Origin: Dromaius novaehollandiae
Taxonomy: Eukaryota > Chordata > Aves > Casuariiformes > Dromaiidae
Assembly: GCF_036370855.1 (NCBI RefSeq)
Contig: NC_088099.1
Coordinates: 144,105,017-144,169,016 of the forward strand
Direction of reading: 5' to 3'
DNA length: 64,000 nucleotides
Shown here: positions 37,060-48,700 of the stretch, piece by piece
Layout: every line of letters starts with the position of its first letter
Position numbering within the stretch: the stretch's first letter is position 1
The notes under the pieces: generated by a model
The model's database searches: none
What the model was told of the DNA's origin: nothing
What the model saw: the letters and a program-made list of their open reading frames with translations, nothing else
Translations under genes and position numbers: made by a program

Positions 37060-37329
37060 GGAGCTTCACGTCAGCAATAGAAAAAGTATTTGCTTATGGC
37101 TCAGAAAAGCCCTGTTTGTCCCCTGCATTGTTTGCAGTGCCATAGCAACCCACACTTGCTGTGAGCCACACGAGAGAGCTGGGCTGGGTTGTTTCAGACT
37201 GCCAGTCCGGAGCCAGGCCCAGGAGCCCTGCAGCTTATATCTCTAGTTATCAGTTGAGGATTTTGCCTTAGAGAATGAGGTTGTAAACTTGCAGAGGTGG
37301 GTGGCAGGCCCTGTATGTGTGGATCCAGC
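37060..37329 (+). promoter_or_regulatory. RGS22: RGS22 promoter region and 5' leader
   Basis: The sequence just before the RGS22 start codon contains a CRE-like TCACGTCA at 37066-37073 and an X-box-like AGTGCCATAGCAAC at 37136-37149. The GC content is moderate and there is no TATA box or CpG island. The transcription start is probably between 37150 and 37300. Both motif types fit a testis and cilium gene, but function is inferred. Confidence 0.5.
37136..37149 (+). promoter_or_regulatory. RGS22: X-box-like (RFX) motif of RGS22
   Basis: AGTGCC-AT-AGCAAC matches 11 of 14 positions of GTTGCC-AT-GGCAAC, and the right half site fits RRNRAC. It lies about 190 nt upstream of the start codon. Confidence 0.45.
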
Positions 37330-37354
37330 ATGCAGCCGAAGAGGCTTGCCACCG
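37330..37354 (+). CDS. RGS22: RGS22 exon 1 (start codon)
   Basis: ATG starts MQPKRLAT plus one base, then the donor ACCG|GTGAGT. Eight codons only, but they align with the first eight residues of human RGS22 and the split Glu codon joins exactly to exon 2. Confidence 0.88.
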
Positions 37355-40300
37355 GTGAGTAGTGTGCTCCAAACTAGGTAACGGACTGAACCTGTGCCAG
37401 GGGCTCTGACCCCCATAGAGATTGTCTCAGGGCACAGAGACAGCGATGCAAAGGAGAAAGACGTTAAACTGTTGGGCTGAAACTTGCCTCGCAAAATTCA
37501 TCAATGTGAAGAGAGAACTTTACTCCCTTCAGAGGCATCATAAAAGAGGAAATCTTTTCCTGGAGTGAGATTTGGTTATTTGGTAACACCTCCAAATTCA
37601 TTTCATGGACTTTTATCATGTGATTCACAGTATTTGCTGTTCATGGCTCCTGAAGTCTCATGCAAATTTGTATTTGCATTAAAAACAGCAAGCTTCTAGT
37701 CCTTCATTTTGCAAAGGAAAGCTGACAAGAAGTTAACTGATGCATATGTGAATGTAAATGAAATAATCTAGTTAAATAATACTTTCATGATGCTGAAACT
37801 ATTTTTGTATTTTTTGACCTTTTTATGCACAGGTCAACATTATTGCATCTTAGAGTTTATTTTATTTCCTCAAATTAAGTTACTTTATTTCAGAATATCC
37901 AATAAGATTGTCATGCCTCATTACTTATTTTGTTTCTGATCAATAATCATAATTTAACAAGCTTAACTGTATTGCTTGTATAACATATGACATGTCATTT
38001 TTATGTTTCAGAACCTCCATGTATAACAGAGGATGTATTTGTAAGTATGCTTTATAAGGCTTGATCGTTCATTTTGTCATGCAACTGTAGAGCAAAGAAG
38101 CAAAATAAGTCATTGGAAGCTGTTGTCTGTTTTCTCATTTCTTCCCGCTCTCTAAGTGTGGAGTGAATGAGCAATTTGTTACAATATTCTCAGACAAATA
38201 CTGCAGTTGGAAAAAAAAGTGAAACAGGAAACTATGGAGAATAAGGACAGAAAGGAAAGTAAAATAGGATAAAGGAAAGAAAGAATCAATTGGAAGGTTC
38301 AACATGACAGGTTTATAACAAGCTTCTCCTTACTGTACCTCCACTCATAACTCACAGTGGGATCTCCCTGAAGTTTGTCTTCTCATTTGAAAAGTAGATA
38401 TGTGTACCTATTACCTCATATCAAATGGCACTTAAAATCTTGCAGTTTAGGTAATGTTTGTCTCTTTCCCATTTTAGACACCTCTGTAGCTGCATGTTTT
38501 AAAGTATAAATGCATTGCCATTCCTTTTTGGTGCCTCTATATGCTAACATATTGTAAATCATAAACAGCATCCACACTGAATTCAGGTAGAGATAAACAA
38601 TCTATATATAGTAGGTATTTAGCATATAGAAATATGTACATGAGAACATATTTATAGCATTTCTTAACTGCATATTTACATTGCATTAAACCTTGATTCT
38701 GCAGGCTACTTATTGTGACTAGACATGTTTGAGTCCAGGTGAATTTTGCTCATGGATATGAAGCTGTCAGACTTCCATGCAGAATCAGGGATTTATATTA
38801 ACTTTAACTTAGATGTTTAAAGACACGACTTATTATGTATTTTTTGAGGGTGGAGCTGTATTTATCTTTTGGTGGATGCTGCAATGTAAAATGCAAATCT
38901 CTCAAAACTGTCCCACTACATACTACCCATGTTCAGTTTCTCTTTGGGTGTCTAATAGTATCTGTGTGTTTCTGTGCTGGTTTCCTGATGGCAGTAATAC
39001 AGAGAGTGCTATTAAATATTACAGATAGAGTATAATTAGAATCGTTTCCACAAAGTATCTAAGAAAGAGTTTTACAATATATCCTTGATTATCCTTTCAA
39101 TGTTTAAAGACTGATAGAAATAAGGCCCAAGATGTACCTATTTGTGCATAAATTGCATGAAGTCAAAACTGCCAACTGCTAAGTCATGAAGACTGCAGTT
39201 TTTGGCCTCTTTTTAGTGCATTTTGACCTCCATTTGCAATTGTAAGACAGCTTTTTCTAGTCATAATTTGGACTGTGCAGCAGAAAAAGATAGCATGAGA
39301 AAGAATAAAACAAAATGCTTCCTTCCACAAAAATCTAAGCTATAGTATTGTATATGAAACTCTATAACCTATAATGTGCAAATATGAAAGTGTAACTATG
39401 CTTTTAAAATGAAAATAAGACTGACCACAAAAAAAGAACCCAAGGAAGGTATTCTGTATACAGAAAAATACAGTAAGTAGCAAAAACTTGCATTAATAAG
39501 ATCATAAACTTTTTATTGATTAATGATCCAGTGTGTTTATATTTCTTGCCGTTATATGGGACTAAAGAGAATTATATCCTTGGCAAATTAAAAACACGTT
39601 ACCTGCATATTCTTAAACAACTTATACTTCAGCCATTAATAAACAAATTCTTTTAAATAAGTCATTTGAACCAGTAAAATATTTACACACTATATATATG
39701 GTATAGATGGTCATATCTAACTATCTTTAGATCCATCTTTATCAGCTTCAAATCTAATTGCGTGTTACCCAGAACAAATGTAAAGCAGACTGCAGCTTGT
39801 TTCTAATTAGTTTTTTTTGTTAATTGCATTAACACTTGCTGATTTGAGATCTCTGGATCTGATTGATTGTCCGGTGATGTTAGTGGGAGAATTTTCTGTT
39901 GACATCAAAATGCTTTGGATTAGATACTCCAGTAAATTCTCCTATTTAAGCTATACCTTAGCATCTTTAGGCCTCTAGTGCTACAGCTGCGTTGGACCAT
40001 GGGCCTGATATCCAAATAAAGCATGAGCTCTGCAATGCAGAGCGCCTTGCTTTAAGTGATGTCAGCTCTTTGTAGGAAAGAGCCTGAGCTAACTTGCCTG
40101 TCCTGTATGTCAGCAGTAACCACAAGCACCAAGAAACAAATGTTGGAAGACTAAGGCTGGACAAACACTGTCAGGGCTGATTCTGGCCTGCCATACAGTA
40201 GCTCACAGTTTCTGCCTTATCTGAGTACAAGCTGGGTCTTAGTTTAAATTAGTTTAGACACTGTGGAGAGCAGATCAAGATACTGCCTGACTACAAGTGA

Positions 40301-42761
40301 TACTACTTACACTCTGCATAACCTCTTTTTAAACGTTATTCCTCACTTGCACATTTGAATCCTATGAACTTGAGAGAGAAAAAAAGATTTGCGTCATAAG
40401 AGCTTTTCAGTAAATAGATTTGACTTAGGTGCATTCTCCTTGCTTTGCAAGACAGAAATAGTAGAATATTCTGAAACTGAAGCTATTAAAGCCATACAGA
40501 ACTCTCCAACATGCTGATGACAGATTTCTAAAGGCCAATGAATTAACCTTCTACTTCTACCTTCTGTTGAATTGAAATGCGGGGGTTGGTATTGTGGGCA
40601 GTAGAAGTAAGATGGGGTTCCATATTGATTTGTCAAGAGCAAAAAAAATCAATTTCTATTTTGCTCATAATTTTTGAGTCTTGTGTGTGATATTTAAAAT
40701 GTGGGGGTCATAAAGAGACAAAAAACCTGCAAATGCAGTATTGACTTCTGATGAAGTCAGCAGGAAACCTCCCAGCTCTGTGAGACTCCAAGTATAGCAT
40801 TTACTGCTTGCTTGGTGAGCTAAACTGTAGACTGGTGAACTCCCTTTTATTTCCCAAACATGCCCCCAAACACCTCCAAGCAGCAGCGCTGCAGCAGAAG
40901 CAGGCTCTGCTGAACTCTCATACACCCCTCATTCCCAGATGGGAGAGAGAAAGTTATAATTTGGGGAATCTCTATACTATTTGCTTGTGCACGTTTTTTC
41001 AAAAGTAAACATGCAGATTTACAGCATTTAGAAGCTGTTTGGTTTATGAAGGCTTTATCTCTACATTTCTTGGCAAAGGATCTGCCTTCATGTGTGTTTT
41101 TTACATTGCTAAGAACCTCAGTGCTGTGCAATGGCTAGAAAATAACAAAAGGGCAATGATTATATTCTCAAAAGTGAAAATATCTTTTTTGCAAAAGTTT
41201 ACATGTCATACCTTATGGGAAAATCATTGTTTCAGGTGATAATGTATTCAAAACATGTTAGCACAGATTAGTATAAGCCTTGCTTTATGGTTTTGTGTCT
41301 CCATAGGAAGACTACTTGGCCACAGATGATATGCTTGTAGACTACTTTAATGAATTTTTGAGTCTTCCGGTAAGTACCTTGCAGAAATCTCTTCCAAAAT
41401 ATAAGAAACGCCTCACTAGGACTAGTAGTAAGGTAATCCATCTTAGAATATTTTGACTTTTGTCACTGGGAAGTTATAATGGCTTGTACAATATTTCTGT
41501 ACTTTAATGGTAGCAGCTCTTACTCTTCAACGTCATTATCAGTGTATGGAAATATAACTCAGTACCTGGACTTCTGGGGATAGATTTTCTCTTGCTTCAT
41601 TTAAATTTACATATTTAACCCATAGTACACCAAAATAACATGGATGGGAAATGAAAAAGACGTGTGAATACTCATGTAAAATGTATAATGAGTCCACTTG
41701 TATTCCTGTACCACAACATGCTGATGTAACAAATGTTGGTCCTTTAACATTCCTCTGGCAATGAACGCAGCCGTGAATTAACATTTTAGCCCAGGAGCCA
41801 AAATACATTTTTCTTCATGTTTTCTTCATGTGAAGGCCTCAAAAGTTGGTAGTTCCCCTCCTTTTCCCCTCCCATCTGCACCTGGAAGGATGCAGCCTTA
41901 CATTTTATCTTGTATCCTGATCCACTTACAGCTAGATCACCATATGCAGTGCCCTACATATAGCCAGCTGCTCTGTATTTTACTCCTTTTCCCTATCAAA
42001 TACCCTGCCTCCCCACACCAGTATATGAGCCACATATACTGTCGTGCTCCCTCAATGTGGCAATTTCACCCAACTACTTCTTAGTACTGTAGGCCCTAAC
42101 TATTCCCATCCTCTCCATCACCACACTTTGCACCCATGTTCTGCTGCACGGTGACACAGCCCCCTCTCTACAGCATCACTCACAACTCCCATGGGGCATC
42201 CCAGCTGATCTGCCCCTGAGCTCCCTCACAGCCTCTCCCCCTCCGCGTACACTGCAGCCAAGTATGCCACGCTGTGGGAACATATATGCTGTTTCATTAC
42301 TTGCCTGGTAGGACTCACCACCAGCATTGGGAAGGGGCAGAAATTAACTTTCATGACATAGGATATTTCTTGATGCACCTTGGACCTCAGACTGTGGTGC
42401 GGCTACTACTGGAATAAATTCAGTTATGATTCAGGCTTACCACTTGGATCTGGACTTGGAAGAGTTCTCTAAATCACATCACAGATTTGCCTAAAAGTAA
42501 ATATAATGGCAGTTATGCCTCAGAATGCCAGAATTGGGTCCCCTATGCCAATTTTTGGTTTTAAAAGAGGATATGAAAGTATTAGAACAACTGTATCAGA
42601 ATGTAAATTTTGTGCACAGCAATGATACTGATTTCTCCCAGGAGCTCAGTCTTCATACACCCTCAGCTCCCTGCAAGGTTCTTAAGATTAATTTTTACAG
42701 ATGGGAGTGTTGTTTTATGTTTCTTTTCTCTCGCTTGCTCTCTGTCTCTCTCTCTCTCTCT

Positions 42762-42799
<38 letters not shown>

Positions 42800-45700
42800 G
42801 TAGTTGCTTTAGGATGCTTATCTAAATCCACACCTAACTATAACTACATAGTCTTTAAATCTGGTCATCTTTTTGAGAAAACAGGGCTGTTCCAGGAGGT
42901 AGCAAGTTTTACCTTCTATAAGCCAGATTGCTCTTAACACAGGAATACCATCCTCCTCCGCTTCCCTCATTTATTTGGAAACTATGCTTCAAGTTTTCCC
43001 CAAATCATAGCAGATGGAATGAGAAAGAAGTTTAACCTGCTTATTCTCAGTGTCTCCTTGAATATGCATAGATTTCAGGACATCTATTAGAGGCCAAAAT
43101 TCTCCTTGGCCTCACAGGGCTCCTAGGCCCAGAGTCCTGGCTCAGTTCAGCAGCTCCGAAATGCAGCAATTGCCCAGGCACTTATGACTGCTCTAGAAGT
43201 CTGCAGAAAAGAGTTCATGTGGACAGTTCTGAGTAAACACTGTTTTATGCTAGTAATCTTGGTAGATTTCTAAGATGACACATGGTCTCTCTTTATATAT
43301 TTATATATTTTAATGGAAACAGGCTATCTTCTATTAGATATTTTTATTTGTAACGTTCTCATAACTGATTTTATTTTGTCTTTGATTTTTTTGTTCCTGA
43401 GGATTTATCCTTTCCAGGATTAAGTTCTATTAATAGAACTTGAGTTCTGCAGTTTGAATATTTTATATTCCCAATTTCCCTCCCCTTCTCAGAATGCTTC
43501 TATTAAACACCGCATTGAAAATTCCATTGCTTTATTCTTGTTGTGGTTATACGCTGTTGCCTAGAAACAGTATTACCCAGGTGTGTTAGTAGTTAGGCAA
43601 CAAGTTAAACTGAAAATATTGTGTGACTTGATACAAGTAATCAGTGGTAGCATATGTTTATTTTAAGAGACTGTCTCAGTATTGATTTATAATGCACTGC
43701 TAGTGTATGGAAAATTATACCACTGGGGACTTTCTATAGCAACAGAAAAAAAATTACTTTGATTTACAATATATCCTTTAAGCTATCATGTTATTACAAT
43801 AACATTCAGTACAATCTGACATGGATATCTATATACTCCAAAGATGTACATACTCTAATGAAAGATAGATCATTAGGAAAATATTTCTGAAAGATAAAAT
43901 AATATACCACCACCATCCCCATGCAAAAACAAATGAGAAGACACTTGTTGCCAGTAGTACAGTGATTTGGCAGTACAGAAACCAATTACATGACGTGCAA
44001 ATTACACCTTCCTGAGTAACCAATCTAAAAACCTTCCTGATTAACTAATTTAAAATGAAAATTTTAAGATAGAAACATTGTTATAAATACATTTCCATTT
44101 CTGGCTGGCCAGGGATCCCTAGAATCTGAATCTGTCATCCATGTATTTAAAACCTTCATATGTTTATTCATGAAAATTCAGACTATCAGTAATCTCCTTT
44201 CAGCCCAGCGTCAGAGGCCTCAGTGAAATAGTGCAGTGATGTCAACTTGTCTGTGCTAAACTCTACAAGCTACCTGCTATTCGTTCCACTCCATGCTGCT
44301 GCCCTAGCCTTCATTTTCAAACTACCAGTGGATTGGGTCCTCACCGAGACACGCTTTTCCTCTTCGTGACCTACTTGAAGAGCCGCACTATGGTCAAAAG
44401 GGCTAACTGCACCTTGGCTGAAGTGCATTCGGGAGATGGCACTCTCGGTGGCAAGGCCCTGGCTGTGGGCTTCCCTTGCAGCAGAAAGGTGACCACAATG
44501 TTATCAACTTCAGATCTGAAGACGAACTTCTTTTGAAAGTCTTTCCCCTATAAAAGCTCTCAGCTCATAAAAAAAGGACAAGCAATTATTTTATCTCATT
44601 TATTACAATAAAATTAAACATACTCTCCTTTCCTTGCTTAGGAGCACAGAGAGATGCATTAATAGTGCTCCACAGAAGGAAGAGGGAATACACTGTAGGT
44701 GGATTGCTTGTTATAATTTTCATGCTAGTAGGAACTGTGGTGGTGGGATTAGAGTAAGTATCATGGTACATGGTCTAAGAGCAAGTGTTGGGGCAGTCTG
44801 CAGGTAACACTTTTCACTTCAGCATGACTCTCCTGAGTAGACTGTGTTCCAGGATTTGACCCAGGGTAATGATTCTGAAAAAGATTAAAGCATGAGATAA
44901 AAAATAAGGTTTGGGCCAACTGGCCTTTCTGAAAATGGAATGGGCCTGAAAGGCTGGTGGTGTCAAGAGTGAAATCAGGTCTGAATGCTATGTTATGAAT
45001 AGCAGATGACAGAAAGGGCTGAAAACGATCCACTCAGCTGCATAGTCCAGACCCTTCTCTGTTTTGAAGATGCCTGTGAATTATTCCTTTAGGCACTAAC
45101 ACAGGCTCATTAGTTCCCTGTTGGTTTTCCAGGTGTGTGGGAAGAGGTTGCAGGTGCCATCGCTATCTCCCCTCAAAAGGCTTTTGTATCAGTGAGGCCC
45201 TACATGCATGTTATGTTCGTAGAGCCTAACCCAGGGCTAAAAATTGCTTGATATCTTTGGCATTCAAGAAAGCAAATGAAGCTATCCTGACTTATTTCCC
45301 TACTGATAGTGCATTTACTGTCGAAAAGCTCTTCTCTTCTAATCAGATTGTGCTGTTTGGTTGTGACTTGTGCCTTATGCATCCAAAGAAGAGAAATCCT
45401 GGACACTCTGAAGTCAATGGGAGATTTGCCACTGACCTTGTGCAGTCTGAATTTCCCAGGCACTTCCTAGAGCTGCTCAAATTCTTTTCTGGTCTGGATT
45501 TTCACTGACATTTATTTATGATATACACATACCCGTCTTAAGAAAGTTTTGGCAAAGCTCCTGGATGAGGTCTCTATTCATTCCCACCCTTTCAGGGCCT
45601 TAACCTAAGAGGCGGCCAAGCTGTGGTCATTCTGTTTCTCTTGGGATCAAACTACATTACTTGGGGTGGGATGTGGGGAGCATATTTACACATTTGTTAA

Positions 45701-48700
45701 GTATATCTGAAGTTAAGTATATCTGAAAACTGTTAAGGCAGAGAATGGTGAGATTTATATGTCTGATATCCTGGCAGCATGGTGATGGATGCTGTTTTGA
45801 TTTCTGTTTTGGGAAGACTGAAAGAAATTTGCCTTTCCTTCAGTAAACTGTATTATTTTATGTTTCAGAGTTATGTAAGAAGATTCTAAGAAATTTCTTT
45901 GCTGTCAAAAATGTACACGCAATTGTTATTGCTATACCACAATGTTTGGTTGTGAAACAGTATGAAAACACCTTCTTGTCTTTTGCCGCATGATTTTTCT
46001 GAAGCTGAGAGGACTATGTTGAATTAAACATTCAGAAATACATTGGTTGTGTTGGGGTCAAGGGGAGAGTTGCCTGAGAGTGATACAGTTTGCAAAGTCT
46101 GTAGATTTCCTATTTGTTGGTATTCTCACATCCTTGATCCTATTTATTGTGCTAAATTGATAATGTATGAATCCCAAGCTTCAAGGCCAAAGCTTTGGCC
46201 CTCCTGCCAAAACTGAATTTATTTTAACCTCTTGAGGTATAATTTGGCTCTGGAATTTTTCTCTCTGTCTTTGAAGGATCAGAAATTGGCCCAGACTAGA
46301 GACAGAATGTAGGGAAGAATGCACTGATACTCCCAGGGTTTGGTTAGTGTATTTTACTTATATGTTAAAGCACTTGCCAAATTTGGGGTAAGAAAGGCAT
46401 TTCCTGCTATATTAGATTGGCAGGGATATTTTTTCTCCTTCCTTTGTAGCATAGGCTTTTGTCCTCTCCTTAACACAAGTGGGCATCTTCACTGAAGAGA
46501 TTCCTTTTTACTGTAATGACCTAAAATACTGGTGGTGCCATAAACCTCTCCCATGCTCTTCCTGGGAAACATTATAGGATTTTATGGCACTTGGCTTCTG
46601 TGGGAAAAATTTTAAATTTGCTACAGGGTATTGAGCAGTTTTTTGTGGCTTGTAATGTGTGGGAATGGTTAATTTTGGTGTTCTGTTCCAAAGTCTTTTA
46701 CATACTGAGAGGGAAATCGATTGACTGAGTCTCACTGTCCTGTGCTATAACCGTGAAAATGTTTTCTACAAGAAATAAAGATTATGTGTTTTGGTGTTCC
46801 CATTTTATTTTTATCATAACATTATCATTTTCATTTTTGTGGTGGGGATGAGTGAAGGAGGTCAGGACTTACCTCTTCTTTTATTATGCCTATAAAAACA
46901 TTCTGATCTCTCATTCTAGTTTTCTTAAATAAGCAAGTAAAATATGCTTCCCCAGGAAAGTTGTAACTGTTTTCAAATGCTTTTATATAAGACTTTATTG
47001 AAATGTTCTGTATGGTAGAATTTGGGGTTTGTACAGAATCACAGATCACTCAGGCTGGAAGGGATTTTGGGAGGCCTGTAGTCCAGCCTCCTGCTGAAAG
47101 CAAGGTCAACACTCAGTTCAGCCCAAGCTGCCGGTGGCTTTTTCCAGTTGGGTCTTGAAGACCTCCAGCAACAGAGATTCCACAGTCTCTCTGGACAGTC
47201 TGTTCCAATGCCTAATTATCCCCGCAGCGAAAGTTTTTCCCTTTTATCTATACCTCTCCATTTCAGTGCATGATCATTGTCTCTTGTCTTCCTGCCATGC
47301 ACTGCTGTGAACAGTCTGGCTCTACCTTCTCAGTTATCTCCTTGTAAGCACTGGCAGGCTGCTGTTAGCTCCCCACAAAGCTGTCTCGTCTTCAAGCTGA
47401 AGAAGCCCTGTTACCTCTGTCTCTCCTCATGGGCAAGTCCTCCAGTCCCTGACCATCTCAGTGGTCCTCTGCTGAACTCGCTCAAGTTTACCAAGATTCT
47501 TCTTGTACTGGGGGCTTAAAACTGGATACGGTATTCCAGATGCAGTCTTACTAGTGTCCAGTAAAGGGGAATAATCACTTCCCTTGATCTACAAGCTACT
47601 CTCTTGCTGATACAGGACAGTATGCATATGTCTTGATGTTCCTCGTGACAGGAAACTACACCTTGGATGAATGCAGCTGTTCTGGTAAAATGTGTAGTAT
47701 CCAACAGCTTAATCCTTTTATCTCATCAGTGTATGTTCTTTTGTTCCATTAGTAAATGTGTCTTATAACAGATTTGTGGTCAGACACCCAAAATAGCAAT
47801 ACAATTTACATTTTAAAAGTTGTCATTGGCATCTGTTTCACTACATTATAGTTGCCAGATGTTTTCTGTTCAGTTAATTAGAATGTGTATTGAAAAACCT
47901 AGACCTAGAGTAAGTTACAAGGAATTGAGTAAAAGTAGATATGCGTGATAAATTAATGTTGTCTTTGGTTAGTTTTCAATTTGAATACCATGGAACTAAA
48001 ATAATCTGGTCATGTCTAGTCAAGTAGCCCTAGATTATGGAATTTGCATGCTTTGTTTACTTTTTTCTGCAAGCAAGACCATTTAAATTCCAGACAGATT
48101 GAAGCACCTTGTTTCTTATTGTATTTTCTTCTGTATCCTTTTGACAAACATGAAAAAATAAATAATGAAAAATACATTTGGACGTTATTAAGGCTGCACA
48201 GTTAGTCTCTTAAAAGCCGAGAGGAGCCCAAATTAGGTTTGGAGGTAAATGAAATGTACACATAATAAGCTGGGAGGAGGTCTGAATGAAGTATAGAGAA
48301 ATCTACAGCACATAAAAGCCTCTTTAAAATGCAGTTCAGTATATCTAGAGAAAAGGCACTAAAATCTGCAAGGTACCCTGAACAGAATTAATGCCAAAAG
48401 GGGCACAAGGCATCAGAGAGCAAAAAACAACACCTGATTTTCTCATGAGATTAGGTAACTAAACAGACTAATGTAATTCAGTGCATGGCGCTGACCAATG
48501 ACATCCTGATGACCCAGGCACTAATTATATGCTTAAAGCCCTCATGTGCCATGTGCTTTGCCAGGCTGAGCCTCTGCTGGGAGACGCTATGGGACAAATT
48601 TGTGAGTGTTGCTGCCACATGTTGCGGCCACATTGTTTGGTTCTGGGCATTGCTCTGTGTGACATCAGTCAGCCAGGGGACTTCAAACAGGAGCAATGAA

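Larger units (their letters stand above)
31013..37060. other. Intergenic sequence upstream of RGS22
   Basis: No gene was recognised. It includes an (AC)n microsatellite at 34481-34549 and a T29 run at 35770-35798. GC content rises toward RGS22 from about 36.4 kb without becoming a CpG island. Frames such as 32124-32465, 34148-34459 and 36342-36713 show no domain. Confidence 0.5.

Noticed and set aside
42525-42937. Frames with poly-Phe and Ser-Leu runs
   Set aside because: Produced by the CT/T low-complexity tract at 42729-42796.
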